The notes below the pieces were generated by a model. That model worked only from the letters and a program-made list of their open reading frames with translations. It ran no database searches and was not told the DNA's origin. A stretch of DNA of 64,000 nt from Vespula vulgaris (Eukaryota > Arthropoda > Insecta > Hymenoptera > Vespidae), in the NCBI RefSeq assembly GCF_905475345.1, contig NC_066605.1, positions 806,001 to 870,000 of the forward strand, in the 5' to 3' direction. The first letter of the stretch is position 1, and every line of letters starts with the position of its first letter. Of the stretch, positions 25,968 through 37,156 are shown in pieces. Made by a program: the position numbers and the translations under genes.

Positions 25968-27548
25968 TACAAAGGCGAAGCGAATGCGTGACTTATTCGA
26001 TCTCTCGAAACAACAACAACAAAAAAAAGAAAGACACAAAAACAGGTAGACGAGCAGAAAGGCGCGTTCTAAAGGTAAAAAGCAATGTCGTGTTATTCGA
26101 TAAACTCGTTCGACCGTCCGAGATTCTAATTGTAAAATCTTATAGGATTTTCATGTTAAATTCTATCACGTATATCACACGCAATATTTCCGAAATCGAT
26201 ATATTGCATCTTAAACTTTTTATCGAGAAGGAAATAAAAAAAAATGTGTTCTTCATATTTTTTATCTATTCTTGTCTTCATCTAATCTCTTTATTTAAAC
26301 GCAATGTCGACAAATATCGCACTCGAACATTTTTAAATTTAAATCGACCCGTTTGCTTTAAAATCGAACTTATAAATTAATCAATCGACAAAGTTATTTC
26401 AATTGTCTAGAGATTTCTCGATATTTCTTAAATCTTTCGAAAACGGACAAATGTATGAAGTGCGAAATAAAAAACCGGATGCTCGTAGAAGATAAAGAAA
26501 AGGAAGGAAAAAAGTTTCGTGGATAGTCCACATTAAACGAGTAAGGTAAAATATAAGAGAGGAGAGAGAGACACAGAGAAGAGTTCTTCTTATTTTCGAG
26601 TAAAAACGCAGCACGTTTATCTTTCCGCTCACGCGTCCAAGCGGACAAATAAACCGCGGTTGTGATAATTTGGTGCACGACCTTATTTTCCGACAATATT
26701 TTTTATCCTCTTTCTTCCTTCCTATTCTTTTCATATCGATCTTTCTAATTCCGTCCAACACCGGAAATATATCGTAAATAAAGTAAGATCTATCGATCTA
26801 CGGACCTTCTCGATAATTCTCGATCGTGTCTCCGCTTTTCATCGAAACGCCAGAACACAATGGCTTTTGCACGTTATTCTATTTTTCCACGGGCTTGTTT
26901 GATCGAATCCCACCATAATATTTCTCTCTTTTTCTATTCTACACCTATACACAAATACGTCGAGATAGCATGCATATATATTTGCAACGACTACATTCCT
27001 AATTGCATTCCGATAACCGATTCGCGTATCTCAATTCCACGAGAGAAATTATGTCCTTAATTGCCCTGGCTCTGCTTTTTCTTTTCGATTTTTCTTTTTC
27101 TTCCTCTTTCTTTCCCTTTTTTCCTCTTTTTTTCCTTTTTCCTTTTTTCATTTCTATTCATTTTATTAACGATGCCGGGTTAAGTGTCATTCGCATTAGC
27201 TTTGTGCTTTCTTCTATCTAATCTATTCGGGGTCAAACGTTTCAAGATATCTAAAGAATATGATATCGAATTTAAATCGTTATCGTGTTTCTGTCTAACC
27301 GGAAGAGTATAAGAATTTTGATTAAAATGTCTTTCCAAATTTATCATGACCCATTGGAAGTGATTTTCAATTTAGCGAGCATCGTAACGATCGATGCGCA
27401 GAGTCCATTAGAAGCGTATCAGTAGTACAAACGAAAGGGAATAAGAGAGAGATTGTAACTAGAAACCGGTAAAAGTTCGCTGTAATTGATACTCAAAATG
27501 AAAAGCGGAATAAAAGAGACGACGTGCATTCGCGTATCTCCAATGTTC

Positions 27549-27602
27549 TATATCTATCTATCTATCTATCTATCTATCAATCTATCTATCTATCTATCTA
27601 TC
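27549..27602. repeat. (TATC)n microsatellite
   Basis: About 13 TATC units with one AATC interruption. Confidence 0.95.
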
Positions 27603-27947
27603 CATCTTTTTCTCTTTCTATCTTTCTCTTTGAAAGATCGAAAAGCTTTGACCGTATACTGCAAGAAGTCGAAGCAGAAACTCGAAAAGGATAACACGAA
27701 TGTAAAGAGACTTTGGAAAAGTGATCGGATAGATAGACATACATCCTGAAAAATTCGGTCAGTTTTGCTGTCATTCGTTATGCGCTCAGAGCGCATAGAC
27801 GGAGAAAGAAGAAGTCTACACGTTTTGTCATTTATTTATTGGCTTCGTGAGTTTCCAGCGTAGGAACGAACGAATGGTTTTTTCGCGAGTCGAAGAAATA
27901 GATTTCCTTCTCTTCGACAAAGCCGTTTTACATGAAAAACATAAAAG

Positions 27948-28030
27948 AGAAGAAGAAGAAGAGGAGGAGGAGGTGGAGGAGGAGGAAGAAGAAGAAGAAG
28001 AAGAAGAAGAAGAAGAAGAAGAAGACGACG
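27948..28030. repeat. (GAA)n/(GAG)n trinucleotide array
   Basis: Homopurine array of about 27 triplets, changing from GAA to GAG and back to GAA. It is long enough for triplex-type structure in principle. Confidence 0.93.
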
Positions 28031-28995
28031 AAATAGGAGAAAAGATGTACAAAGCGATTCGGCTTCTTTTCCCTGAAAGTCATCCAGCCGAGTGCAACGC
28101 CGTTCCAGAAAGAAAATGTTAACGACGACGTCGACGACAAGGGGGTTAGAAGAAAACGAGAGGATCCGAGTACGAATGCGTAAAAATATGACGTAAAAGA
28201 TACAAGAAAGAGGAATAGAGATATAGGAACGGGAGGAGAGAGGGAGGGAGAGAGAGAGAGGAAGAAAGACAATTTGTAGAGGAATGCAAATTGTGAAAAA
28301 GAGAAGATACACGTATACGCGTACTCGTAGATTTTTGTGTCGATCGTACGCGTTTCTATGTATCGTTAAAAATATACTTCTATAATACCACTGAAATAGT
28401 ATTAAACGTGGATCTTGTATAAAAACTTCGACAAATGGAAGTGCGAAGAAAGAAAAGAAGAAGGAAAAGGGAAAAAGAGAAGAAATAAAGGAAGGTAGGA
28501 AAACACGGAGAAAAATTATTATTGGAAAATTTTTATTTTCTTTACGAGTGCGATTCCTAAAAAAAAAAGAAATGTTTAAAAATATCCCATCGGATATGAA
28601 ATTCCTCGTGAAGGAAAAGGCACTAGTATTACGTCAACGTTGATATCGAGCGTACGTTTCAAGGCTAGGGCAAGCACGTTAAGACGACGACGGTAAACGT
28701 TAGCTCTCGTCTAGCTAGACCGAAGGGTGATTACGAAGTTCGCGTGAAAGGTGGAAAAAAAAAGAAATCCAAGTGAGGAGGAGGGAGGGAGGAGTGAAAA
28801 GAAAAGGAAAGAAGAATCGATCGGATACTCTCTCTCTCTCTTTCTCTCTCTCTCTATTTTCGTGTCTCCGACTCTCTTCAATTCGCAAGAGTACGGAAAG
28901 TAAAGAGAAGAAGAAGAAGAAGAAGAAGAAGAAGAAGAAAAAGAAGAAGAAGATCGTACGCTCGTACGCGTTTCTTCTTCGAGCTCGGTTAACAG

Positions 28996-29077
28996 GGCCG
29001 AAGAGACGGCCTTTTAAACGAGACAAGCATTGACTTTGAAGCAAACGGCTGGGTGCTTCTTTTTAACTCAGGTGAGA
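28996..29077 (+). promoter_or_regulatory. Recursive-splice-like site (CAG|GTGAGA) or exon donor
   Basis: TGCTTCTTTTTAACTCAG ends at 29,071 and GTGAGA begins at 29,072, so a good 3' splice site directly abuts a good 5' splice site, as in insect ratchet points. The alternative is a 76-bp exon from 28,996 (after TTAACAG) to 29,071. Its only open frame gives 25 codons ending ..GWVLLFNS, starting phase 0 and ending phase 1. The pyrimidine tract immediately before the junction favours the ratchet reading. Confidence 0.35.
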
Positions 29078-31270
29078 AAGAGAGAGAGAGAGAGAGAACG
29101 AACACATTCGCATCGTTAGCAACCGATAATGAGAGCGCGTATAATTACCATATTTTTCGATGTCAATGAACCCCCCTGTAACGATCCCGAAAAAAAAGAA
29201 AAAAGAAAAGAAAGAACGAAAGAAAGAAAAAAGATGATGACGCAAAGAGAAGACTGAGACGAAGAAAAAATGAAGAAAAAGTGAAGAAAAAAATGAAGAA
29301 GACGAAGAATAGAACGATAAAAGAAAGTTACAAGCTCGCGTGCGAACATTTCGCCCAACACACGCACACGGCTTCCTTCCACTTAGAAATTTATGAACGC
29401 GATCGAGCCAGAGGGATAAGGGCGTATCGATCAAGTCGCGTCGCAGCTCTCAACCCTTCGTGTGCATCGTGACTACTACTACCCTACTACTAGTACTACT
29501 ACTACCCTACTATTGCTATTACTACTACTACCCTACTACCGATACTTACTAGTAGCACACTACTACTTGTAGGAGACATCTTGTCCGTCTTTTCTCTTCT
29601 TTCTACATTCTCGCACGAGACATATTTTTTACTACTTCTTTCTCTTTCTCTTTTACTATATATTTCTCATTGTTTTAAATAAATATCTACGTGTCAAGAG
29701 AACGAAAAGGGGAAAGGTTGGGGGTGGGGACGATGTATACTGTAAACAACGAACAACGCGTCGGCTGAAGTAAAGATGGAAAAGTAGAGAGATATAAAAG
29801 AAAAAGGAAAAAAAAAAGAGAAAAGAAAAGTGCTTTCCAAGCGTTAATGCATTTTTCACCGAGAAGACATATATGCCGTGTCGTCCCGCGTATGGCCGGT
29901 TCTTCTAATGGCTTTTAAACGAGTATTTTCGGACCCATGGAAAAAAACTCATCCTTATGTTGCTAAGCGATGCTAATGTTTGCCTTAGATGCTTACGAAA
30001 TAATTAATGACTTTGTTGTAAGCATTCCACTTTAACTGGACTTTTATCTTTAATCATCGCGATACGATGTCTTCGAAACGATTATTAAATCGACGTCAAA
30101 TTCGAAACGGTCTCGAACGAAAAATATTTTCCGATACTCGTTATAATATATCGAGTAAATAAAAAAAGAAAGAAAAAAAAGAAAGAAAAAAAAGAGAGAG
30201 AGAAAGAGAATAGCGAAGTAATGGAGGAATCGAAAAAAATTGTGTGCGAAAAGCATTAGATAACGAATGTTCAGTTATGTAGATACTATTATTGTGGCAA
30301 ATTCGTATCCGATTCATTTGCTCTCACGTTTCGGTCCAACAAATTCTAGAACCAATCGTCGGATCCCTTTCTCTCCGATTTTTCCTATCGAAATACGCTA
30401 ATCCTCCCACGCCTTTTCGTGCGCGCCGCTTAACTCCGTACGAAACTTTTGGAGAATCGACGGGACGCGTCCGAGTCTTCGATTTCGAGCGTGAAATTTA
30501 TTCGACCGTAACCGTGCCGCGATTCTTTTGCGATAAAAGCTACCAACTGTATATATATGTATATATATACGTATCTGTGTGTGTGTCTATATATATATGC
30601 ACACACATACGGAAGAGAAAGAGAAAGAAAGAGATAGAAAATAAATATTATTTTTGCATTTACGACTTTTATCGTTTTCCAATCCGGCCATCCCCTTTCC
30701 ACGACTAATCGTAGATTCTTCCGACTGTAACTTCGCTATATGCGTTCAGTATATATATACATAAATGTGTGTATAAAATTCACGTGTGTGAGTATCTCTA
30801 TGTGCCAGCTGTTTCCACGCGGATTGCCCTCGCGATTTCAACTCTTTCTGTTATCGGAATCCATGACGTGGTAGATACTCTTTGTTCATTGATCTTAAAC
30901 AAAATATCGAGATAATATCGCAAAGAAATGATTTTAACCGATGTGGAATACCCTTAAACTCATACACTTCTAAGTATACCTTATTTCACATGGTTATCCC
31001 ATAAAATTAATTATTCCTGATAAGCGGGTTTTCATGTTAAATGAAAGATACTCGTAGATACGATTTTCTCTCTCTTTTCTTTTCTTTTTCCTTTATCCTT
31101 TCTAATTACATTAAATTGAAAAAATTAATGGTACTTCTGTACGGAATCAACTTAATTTCTATTAATTTCTAATTACAAGTTTTAACATTTCCGTTAAAAT
31201 CGTTTTAATTTATATTTTCACTTTGCCAAACAATTATGTAACAAAAGCTTACGAGTCTTGGAATGACGAG
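29078..31270. other. Non-coding; minisatellite and AT/GT runs
   Basis: A/G tract at 29,190-29,310, minisatellite at 29,472-29,545, A/G tracts at 29,790-29,830 and 30,160-30,210, and mixed TATA/CACA runs near 30,548-30,610. The rest is unique AT-rich DNA with no supported gene. Confidence 0.6.
29472..29545. repeat. 23-26 bp minisatellite, three units
   Basis: ACTACTACTACCCTAC recurs at 29,472, 29,495 and 29,521, with variable ends (CTAGT, TATTGCTATT, TACCGATACTT). It is a higher-order unit grown out of an ACT trinucleotide run. Confidence 0.85.
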
Positions 31271-31275
31271 AGAGA

Positions 31276-31276
31276 T

Positions 31277-31321
<45 letters not shown>
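31276..31321. repeat. (GA)n microsatellite
   Basis: Uninterrupted GA array of about 20 units followed by GACA variants. Confidence 0.94.
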
Positions 31322-31327
<6 letters not shown>

Positions 31328-31492
31328 CACAGAGAGGGACAGGCGCAGCCTCCCAAAAGAGATTAAACTGTCGTGTCTTCAGCGCGTCCACGTACGTGAC
31401 AGATGCAACGGTGTGTTCGCGAACGATCGACGCATGGTACCGATAGACTAGCGCGGACAGTAATAATTATCAAAACGCGAAGCATCGCCAGC

Positions 31493-31533
31493 CAGCAGCA
31501 AAAGCATCGCCAGTAGCAACGGCAACTGCAACG

Positions 31534-31568
<35 letters not shown>

Positions 31569-31602
31569 TGCAACAGCAACAGCAACGGCAACAATAACAG
31601 GG
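31493..31602. repeat. Hexanucleotide (CAACAG/CAACGG)n array
   Basis: CAACAG units with CAACGG, CAACTG and CAGTAG variants. One + strand frame reads as alternating Ala-Thr and is open from 31,447 to about 31,669, but it has no ATG. Another frame is Gln-rich with stops. There is no sign of real coding. Confidence 0.9.
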
Positions 31603-31623
31603 GTTGTTGCTTGCTTCTCCTTT

Positions 31624-31690
31624 CACGTAGCTACGTGTCTGTCACTGGATGCGCTCGCGTGCATATAGAGATGAGCCAATAGGATTTTAG
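31624..31690. promoter_or_regulatory. 14-bp palindrome and CCAAT string beside the hexanucleotide array
   Basis: CACGTAGCTACGTG at 31,624-31,637 is a perfect palindrome. GAGCCAATAGG follows near 31,672. The segment is CpG-rich and unique. This is a possible regulatory patch; no TATA or initiator is placed to make a convincing promoter. Confidence 0.2.
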
Positions 31691-31699
31691 CTCGGGGAG

Positions 31700-34600
31700 A
31701 TGCAACATCGTTGCTCTTCTTTTTTCACTTCTCTTCTTCTTTTTCGTGTTTTCTTTTTTTTATCTTTCCCTTTCCTCTCCCGCCTGCAACCCCATCACAG
31801 TTCTATTTTCGACATATTTCGTTGTTCCGAAAGTCACTCGTGTTCTAAACGACGAAGCCGATTCGATCTTCTCTCTTCTTTCTCCTGCGGTTGATTCTTA
31901 TCGTATCGTTTTCTTTCTTTTTTCTTTCATTTCTTTTCTTTTCTTTTCTTTTCTTTTCCTTTGTGATGCCTCGCTCGACAAACTCGAAGGATTCGATTCG
32001 ATCGTTCAAGAATAAGTCTAAAAAGATGGCAATCGTTCGAAATTTCATTCGAAACGCACGTACGTAAGAGCAACACGCTCGATTTCCACCTACCCTGACG
32101 AATATTTCATTTTAAAAGGACGAATATCTCGGGATCGTGGTCGTTCGAGGATACGAGAAGAGAGAGAGAGAGAGAGAGACGACGACGACCGACTCGACAA
32201 AATCGACGCTCGTCGTACAAACTTTCGACGGCTTTCGAGATTTGGCAGCTGTCCCGACGACGAATCAGACGAGCTTTCGAAACGAGTCCGAACTATCTAC
32301 GTTTTTTTCCCCTTCCATTCGAATGCTTTTGACCTTTTTTTTTCTTTTTACACAGACATTTTTTCTGTTTCTTTTCCGACTTTTTCTTTTTCTTTTTCTT
32401 TTTTAACTAGTTGTTACAAAATCCCCACAACTTTTTTTCCATTCCGTTCAAACGTGATCATCGTTAACCCCTTCTTCTTCAAACATGATTTATTTTTTAT
32501 AGAAATTAAAAAGAAGAAGAAGAAAATTAGGAGACGTAAATTATATCATTCTTAATTAATTTATGTCGAATGTAATCATACGCGTTGTAATTATTAAACA
32601 AATTAAAGAGATACGTTTAAGGGTTGAAACGACACGTCGGTGTCTTATCAATTACGATTTGAAGTAACCATGTTTATTCGATACTTGCGTATTCAACACC
32701 ATAGACTAAAATCTCGATTATCCGCGTTCTCATTTTTCGAAACGATCGTTAATCGAGCCACGTATTAAACGACGTCTCGATTAAGCGACGTCCAATAAAT
32801 CAACACTCTCCGCCATTTATCAACATCGCATATCGCTGACGGACATATAGCCGCGAGGTACTAGAACGATTTTTATATTCATGCCATGCAAAATCGGCCA
32901 AGCGGGAAACGGGAAACGGCTTCTTTCCTGCACCTGCCTATACACGTAGAGAAGATAAAAATTGTTTTTATTAACGAATTCAATAAACCGGATATATCGT
33001 GCTAATGTATTAATAAACCCGTCGTTAGGATATACGTATGTATGTATTTCTTGAATAAAAGACGAATTAGGTAATGAAATCGAACCGATTGTAAATTGAG
33101 TCATATTAACCATCGAAAGGGATCAATGAAATTTCTGTTAAATATGCAACAACTTCGTTCGATTTACTACTACGAGTTATAGATATCGAACAATAATTAA
33201 AAAACGTTTAATCCTACTTTTCGCGTTTCTTATTCTACGAAATAAAATAACGTAACATATTGAAATTTCATTCATAGCATATATTCGATATCGTTCGAAA
33301 CTCTTGTTCATCTTTTTCTTGTAGTAGTAAGAATCTAAAAAGACAGAGAGAAAAAATGGAGAGAGGAAGAGGAAGAGAGAGAGAGAGAGAGAGAGTAAAC
33401 GTTATCTCATCAGAAAGTACAAAACTACAGTTAAATAATTAATAAGAAGGAAGAAGCTTTTCGTCCTGTCTAAAATTACGATTATAATCCTAAGACATAA
33501 TAAAAATTTGTGAAGAAATTGCGTAAGAATCGAATGGCTCGCAATTATCGTATACTATCCATTACGATAAAGACACACTATTATCTACGTAACATACCTA
33601 TTTACTTATTCCAAGAGTAAAACGCGTTATCACGTACGATTTCATACAGAGAGAAATATTCGATAGGAATATCAATGGATTCGTATATAGCTCGTTCGAC
33701 TAAGTTAATACGCGATTGCCGTGTTTCTTCCCCATTTCTCTTCCCGAAGTAAACTAGCTCGGAAATTAACTTGGAATGATTAATTACGAGGTAATTTATT
33801 TTCGAGAGATTAAAACGGCAATGCTCTTTCGCGTGTATCCGCGTTTATTGCCAAAGAAATCGTCTGGTCTTTTCAAACATTTTTTTCAAAGTTACGAATT
33901 AAATCTATCGCGTCGTAGTTTTTGTATATCCATTCGAAAAGTCGATATCGTTTTATATCGAACATCGAGTAAAGGGAATTTGTAAGAGCAGAAGGATGGT
34001 CTCTCTCTCTCTCTCTCTCTCATTCTCTTTCCCTTTCGCGCGCGCACATTTTATGGAAGATAATCGGTGCTTGAAATTCGAGAGCTCGGGCCAATGGTGT
34101 TCGTCTAACGGCGTTGGCACGCTTTGCACATACGACAAGCCGAGATGATATCGATCGTAATGCTTTCAAGATCGTTATACCGTTCTAACGTTTCTACGAG
34201 TTTACGAGGCGGACAGCTACTAGTAAATATTAATCCTTCGTATTCGAACAGCCAAGTGAATTGCCTCGATGCATTCTATTCAACTTCTGTTGGCACAGTT
34301 ATCTTATCTTATTTATTCGTTTTATTTATCATCCAGACTTTGTATGAAATATGTTTTAACTAGATACATCTACATCAAATTAACGTTAAAACAAATCATT
34401 TTCGGTAGTTACTATAGATACGTTTAGTTGCAAAGATATAAACTCTCTTCAAAGATAAACGTCATCCAATACCCACGAGACTTCACTGGCGAAGACGGTC
34501 TAAGTACTTAACCTAACGAATTTTCCTATGGGGAATCGGTCGTAACTCGTTTCTAACTAAATTTAAAACCGATACCATTCCAAAGGTACCTACTGGGAAA

Positions 34601-34740
34601 CTCTCTAAGCCGCACAAAGTTACACTTAATTTTCTAACGTCAAGTTTCTAAATGTATCTTGCAAGGTAAATACTCCGTCCTACGTTAGCTCGTTTTCCTA
34701 AGGCATACACAAGCAGCAAGGCTTCGCAATCAAGGCTGTC
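31700..34740. other. Non-coding, T/C tracts then unique AT-rich DNA
   Basis: T/C tracts at 31,715-31,775, 31,905-31,965 and 32,330-32,405, GA runs at 32,158-32,180 and 33,370-33,395, and a CT run at 34,003-34,022. A 72-residue ATG frame at 34,145-34,363 ends in a hydrophobic stretch (about residues 49-70) but is unrecognised. CTCGATTA motifs lie at 32,712-32,783. No gene is supported. Confidence 0.55.
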
Positions 34741-34767
34741 AATTTGGGTTAGGGCGCGAGCATGATA

Positions 34768-34798
34768 GGAGAATGCTATTCCATATCTCTATCAGGTA
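34768..34798 (+). promoter_or_regulatory. Possible recursive-splice-like site (CAG|GTATGA)
   Basis: CTATTCCATATCTCTATCAG ends at 34,791 and GTATGAGT begins at 34,792. The tract is mostly pyrimidine, but no clear branch-point string is seen. It is weaker than the sites at 29.07 and 51.71 kb. Confidence 0.22.
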
Positions 34799-35330
34799 TG
34801 AGTAGAACGCATCGATGACTATCGATGAGATTAATCAAGATCGTTGCGACGAATTTCATCGATTACCGACAACAAAACCACTACAATTTCTAACAAAATT
34901 TTACGGTAGATCGTAAAGAGATCTACGAAAATAAAAAAAAAACAAAACAAAAAATTATAGCGCTCCTAATGCTAATTATCTTTCCCATGGACAACAAACG
35001 AGCTTAAAAGCTCGCGTACTAGTAGTAACAAAATTGGCGTTCAGCCACCCACGTAATTTGAGACACGCTCGGTTTACGATACAAACTACTCGCGCAGCGA
35101 AGCTATCTTCGACACCTAATAATAATTACTATGCATTAGATAGTCTTGACTCGTTCGATCGAACGACGATATTCGTTTCGTCGAAATTTCGTTAGAAACT
35201 TTTCCAAACTTAAAAATATTTATTTAAAATATCATTTTCAAATTTAATCTGATCCATTCGTGCATCTTTCGTTCGTTCGTTATTAAAAATTTTGAAAATG
35301 CAATGAAATATGCAGCCATCCGCCCGGCAG

Positions 35331-35725
35331 TACTTGCGTCACATTAGATCTCGATATATCGCAAGTAATACCGACCCAGGTCTCACCACGTGGAGGTTGC
35401 TGCATCTGGAGACCCACAGGCTAACGGTGACTCTACACTGAAATCCGCGTGTCCGACGTGATCTTCTAATCGACGTTTCGAGGAAATAAAACAAAGCCCA
35501 TGGTAGGACCTTTAATCGCTCTCGCGAGCACTCACGTGAGTGTTAGAATAACGGTGACTCAACTCTAAAATCCGCGTTCCCAGCGTTCCCGGAGTGACAC
35601 GAGCTAACCAAGAATTTTGGTTCCCAACGCTATCTGGAATAGGGTCAGTCCCCGCTTACGGATAACAGGACCGTCCCAACATCGACAGCTACATACACCG
35701 CTATTAAGCACGACCGTTCGTGCTT
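35331..35725. other. Cluster of hairpins and palindromes
   Basis: Perfect inverted repeats: TACTTGCG/CGCAAGTA (35,331-35,338 and 35,360-35,367), GGTCTC/GAGACC (35,379-35,384 and 35,409-35,414), the 14-bp palindrome CACTCACGTGAGTG (35,529-35,542), AACCAA/TTGGTT (35,606-35,611 and 35,617-35,622), and AAGCACGA/TCGTGCTT with a 4-base loop (35,706-35,713 and 35,718-35,725). CCACGTGG near 35,387 and the 14-bp palindrome both contain an E-box core. The block is the left part of the tandem array and is more GC-rich than its surroundings. Confidence 0.5.
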
Positions 35726-36790
35726 TTCGAATTTCGAACAATAAAACGAATTCCACCATAGGCGACCTTTTATCGTGTCCGACACAACAACGTGAGAGTG
35801 CTAGAATAATGGTGACTTCACTCTCCAAATCCACAAAAAGTTTGTTTATATTGATACTAAACGAAACCAATGTCTGCGTGTTTCTAATTTAATTCCAATA
35901 ATGTAAGAAATAAAAATTATTTTACGCTCAACGCGTGGAATTTTTCATCGAACGAACTTTACCGTTTAAATATCGATTTATACTTGTACTCCGTTTACAT
36001 TAGAGATGATTTAATTTATTATAAAATTGTCGATAGTACAAATTATTCACCTTGAGTCGTACGAGAGGAACGAATTGCGATGTGTACTCCTCGGAATCTA
36101 GAAGAGAACTGTTTCGATACAGTCAAAGTCAATCAACCGTTTGTTTTTATTTATATTAGACGAGGAGGAATACTTCGCGTTTAAAATTTCAATGTATTGA
36201 CATATGAAATTATAGTTATTTCATATTTAACCTTTGTTACATGTTATGTAATGTTAACGAGAATGTACTATTGTTTATATATTAGTTTATTATATCCCGA
36301 GTACATTATATATCGTTTAAATGATTAAAAGGTTTTCGAAAATATTAATTATTTAAGCTTAGCTGCATGGAACGAGAGAATTTCGTTATTTATTCGTTGG
36401 AATGCTAAATAATACTTACTCAATAACTATCAAAGTCGATCGAACGTTCGTTTTTATTGATATTATACGCATGCAACAACTTCAAGTTCGGAATTTACAT
36501 GGATCGAGGTATTAAATTAAATTTATTTTATATTTGACGCACGTTACGTCCTATTGAATTTGTAAACAAATTTGTACTATTGTTTGAAACATTAGTTAAT
36601 TAAATATTGAAATTATTTTTTTTAATAAATGTTATATAATCGTAAGTATTAATTATTCAATACATCTAAGTTAAAATCACGTTCGCTAATTATTGTTTTA
36701 AATGAAATAAGTATACAGATCGAGCAGTAAAGAATTATCTTATCAAAGCGATCGATAAATTCAGACGCTATGTTATTGCAAAGGTAAGAA
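35420..36790. repeat. Strongly diverged tandem array, about 300-312 bp units
   Basis: Right part: the string (T)CAAAGTC-GATC followed by a TTYGTTT-TATTGATA string recurs with its flanks. The TCAAAG anchors lie at 36,124, 36,430 and 36,742 (the last unit partial). The TTTGTTT-type anchors lie at 35,841, 36,141 and 36,447. Downstream parts also match, for example GTACTATTGTTT at about 36,265 and 36,573, and TATTAATTATT at about 36,343 and 36,648. Left part: AACGGTGACT followed by AAATCCGCG recurs at 35,423, 35,550 and, decayed, 35,809; about 100 bp ahead of the second and third copies also match each other. The segment before the 35,841 anchor aligns with the segment before the 36,447 anchor, so both parts seem to be one family. 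No continuous coding frame is shared. Confidence 0.65.
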
Positions 36791-36799
36791 TGACGAATA

Positions 36800-37150
36800 T
36801 AAAAAAAAAAAAAGAAAAAAGAAAGAAAAAATAAGTATAGTATAATATATACCTGCAATATTGTACCTTAAGGTTTAACACGACGTTCTCGATACTCGGC
36901 TATATTTAACGCTTCTATTTGCGTAAAGTGCTCTCTCCCACACGAAGGAAGGAGTATATCGATCTATCAAAGAGTACTATCGCGTCGATAGCACTGAAAG
37001 CGAAAGTCCATCTATTCGAGAGACTCTAACGAAATTTTAACGCCCAGAAGTCTTTTTATAGTGCTCATAAGAGACACAGGTATCTGCATAGAATATTCTG
37101 AAGTACATCGCGTTGGTTTTTCATGCTGAATCTGACCGTGCTAATCTACC
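36800..37150. other. Unique AT-rich spacer
   Basis: An A-rich tract at 36,800-36,835, then unique sequence in which I see nothing of note. Confidence 0.5.
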
Positions 37151-37156
37151 GGGTAG

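Larger units (their letters stand above)
25970..28990. other. Non-coding, TATC and GAA repeats
   Basis: A TATC array at 27,549-27,602, GAA/GAG trinucleotides at 27,948-28,030, a GGGA/GA run near 28,228-28,262, CT at 28,828-28,856 and GAA at 28,903-28,953. An AT-rich 130-residue frame at 25,988-26,380 has no recognisable domain. The poly-Glu and poly-Ser frames near 28.0 kb are repeat translations. Confidence 0.6.

Noticed and set aside
27828..28312. 158-residue minus-strand frame and a poly-Glu + strand frame
   Set aside because: Both run through the GAA/GAG array and neighbouring GA runs; the composition is explained by the repeat.
31363..31626. Cys-rich frame resembling a Cys-repeat peptide
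   Set aside because: It is the minus-strand translation of the CAACAG-type hexanucleotide array.
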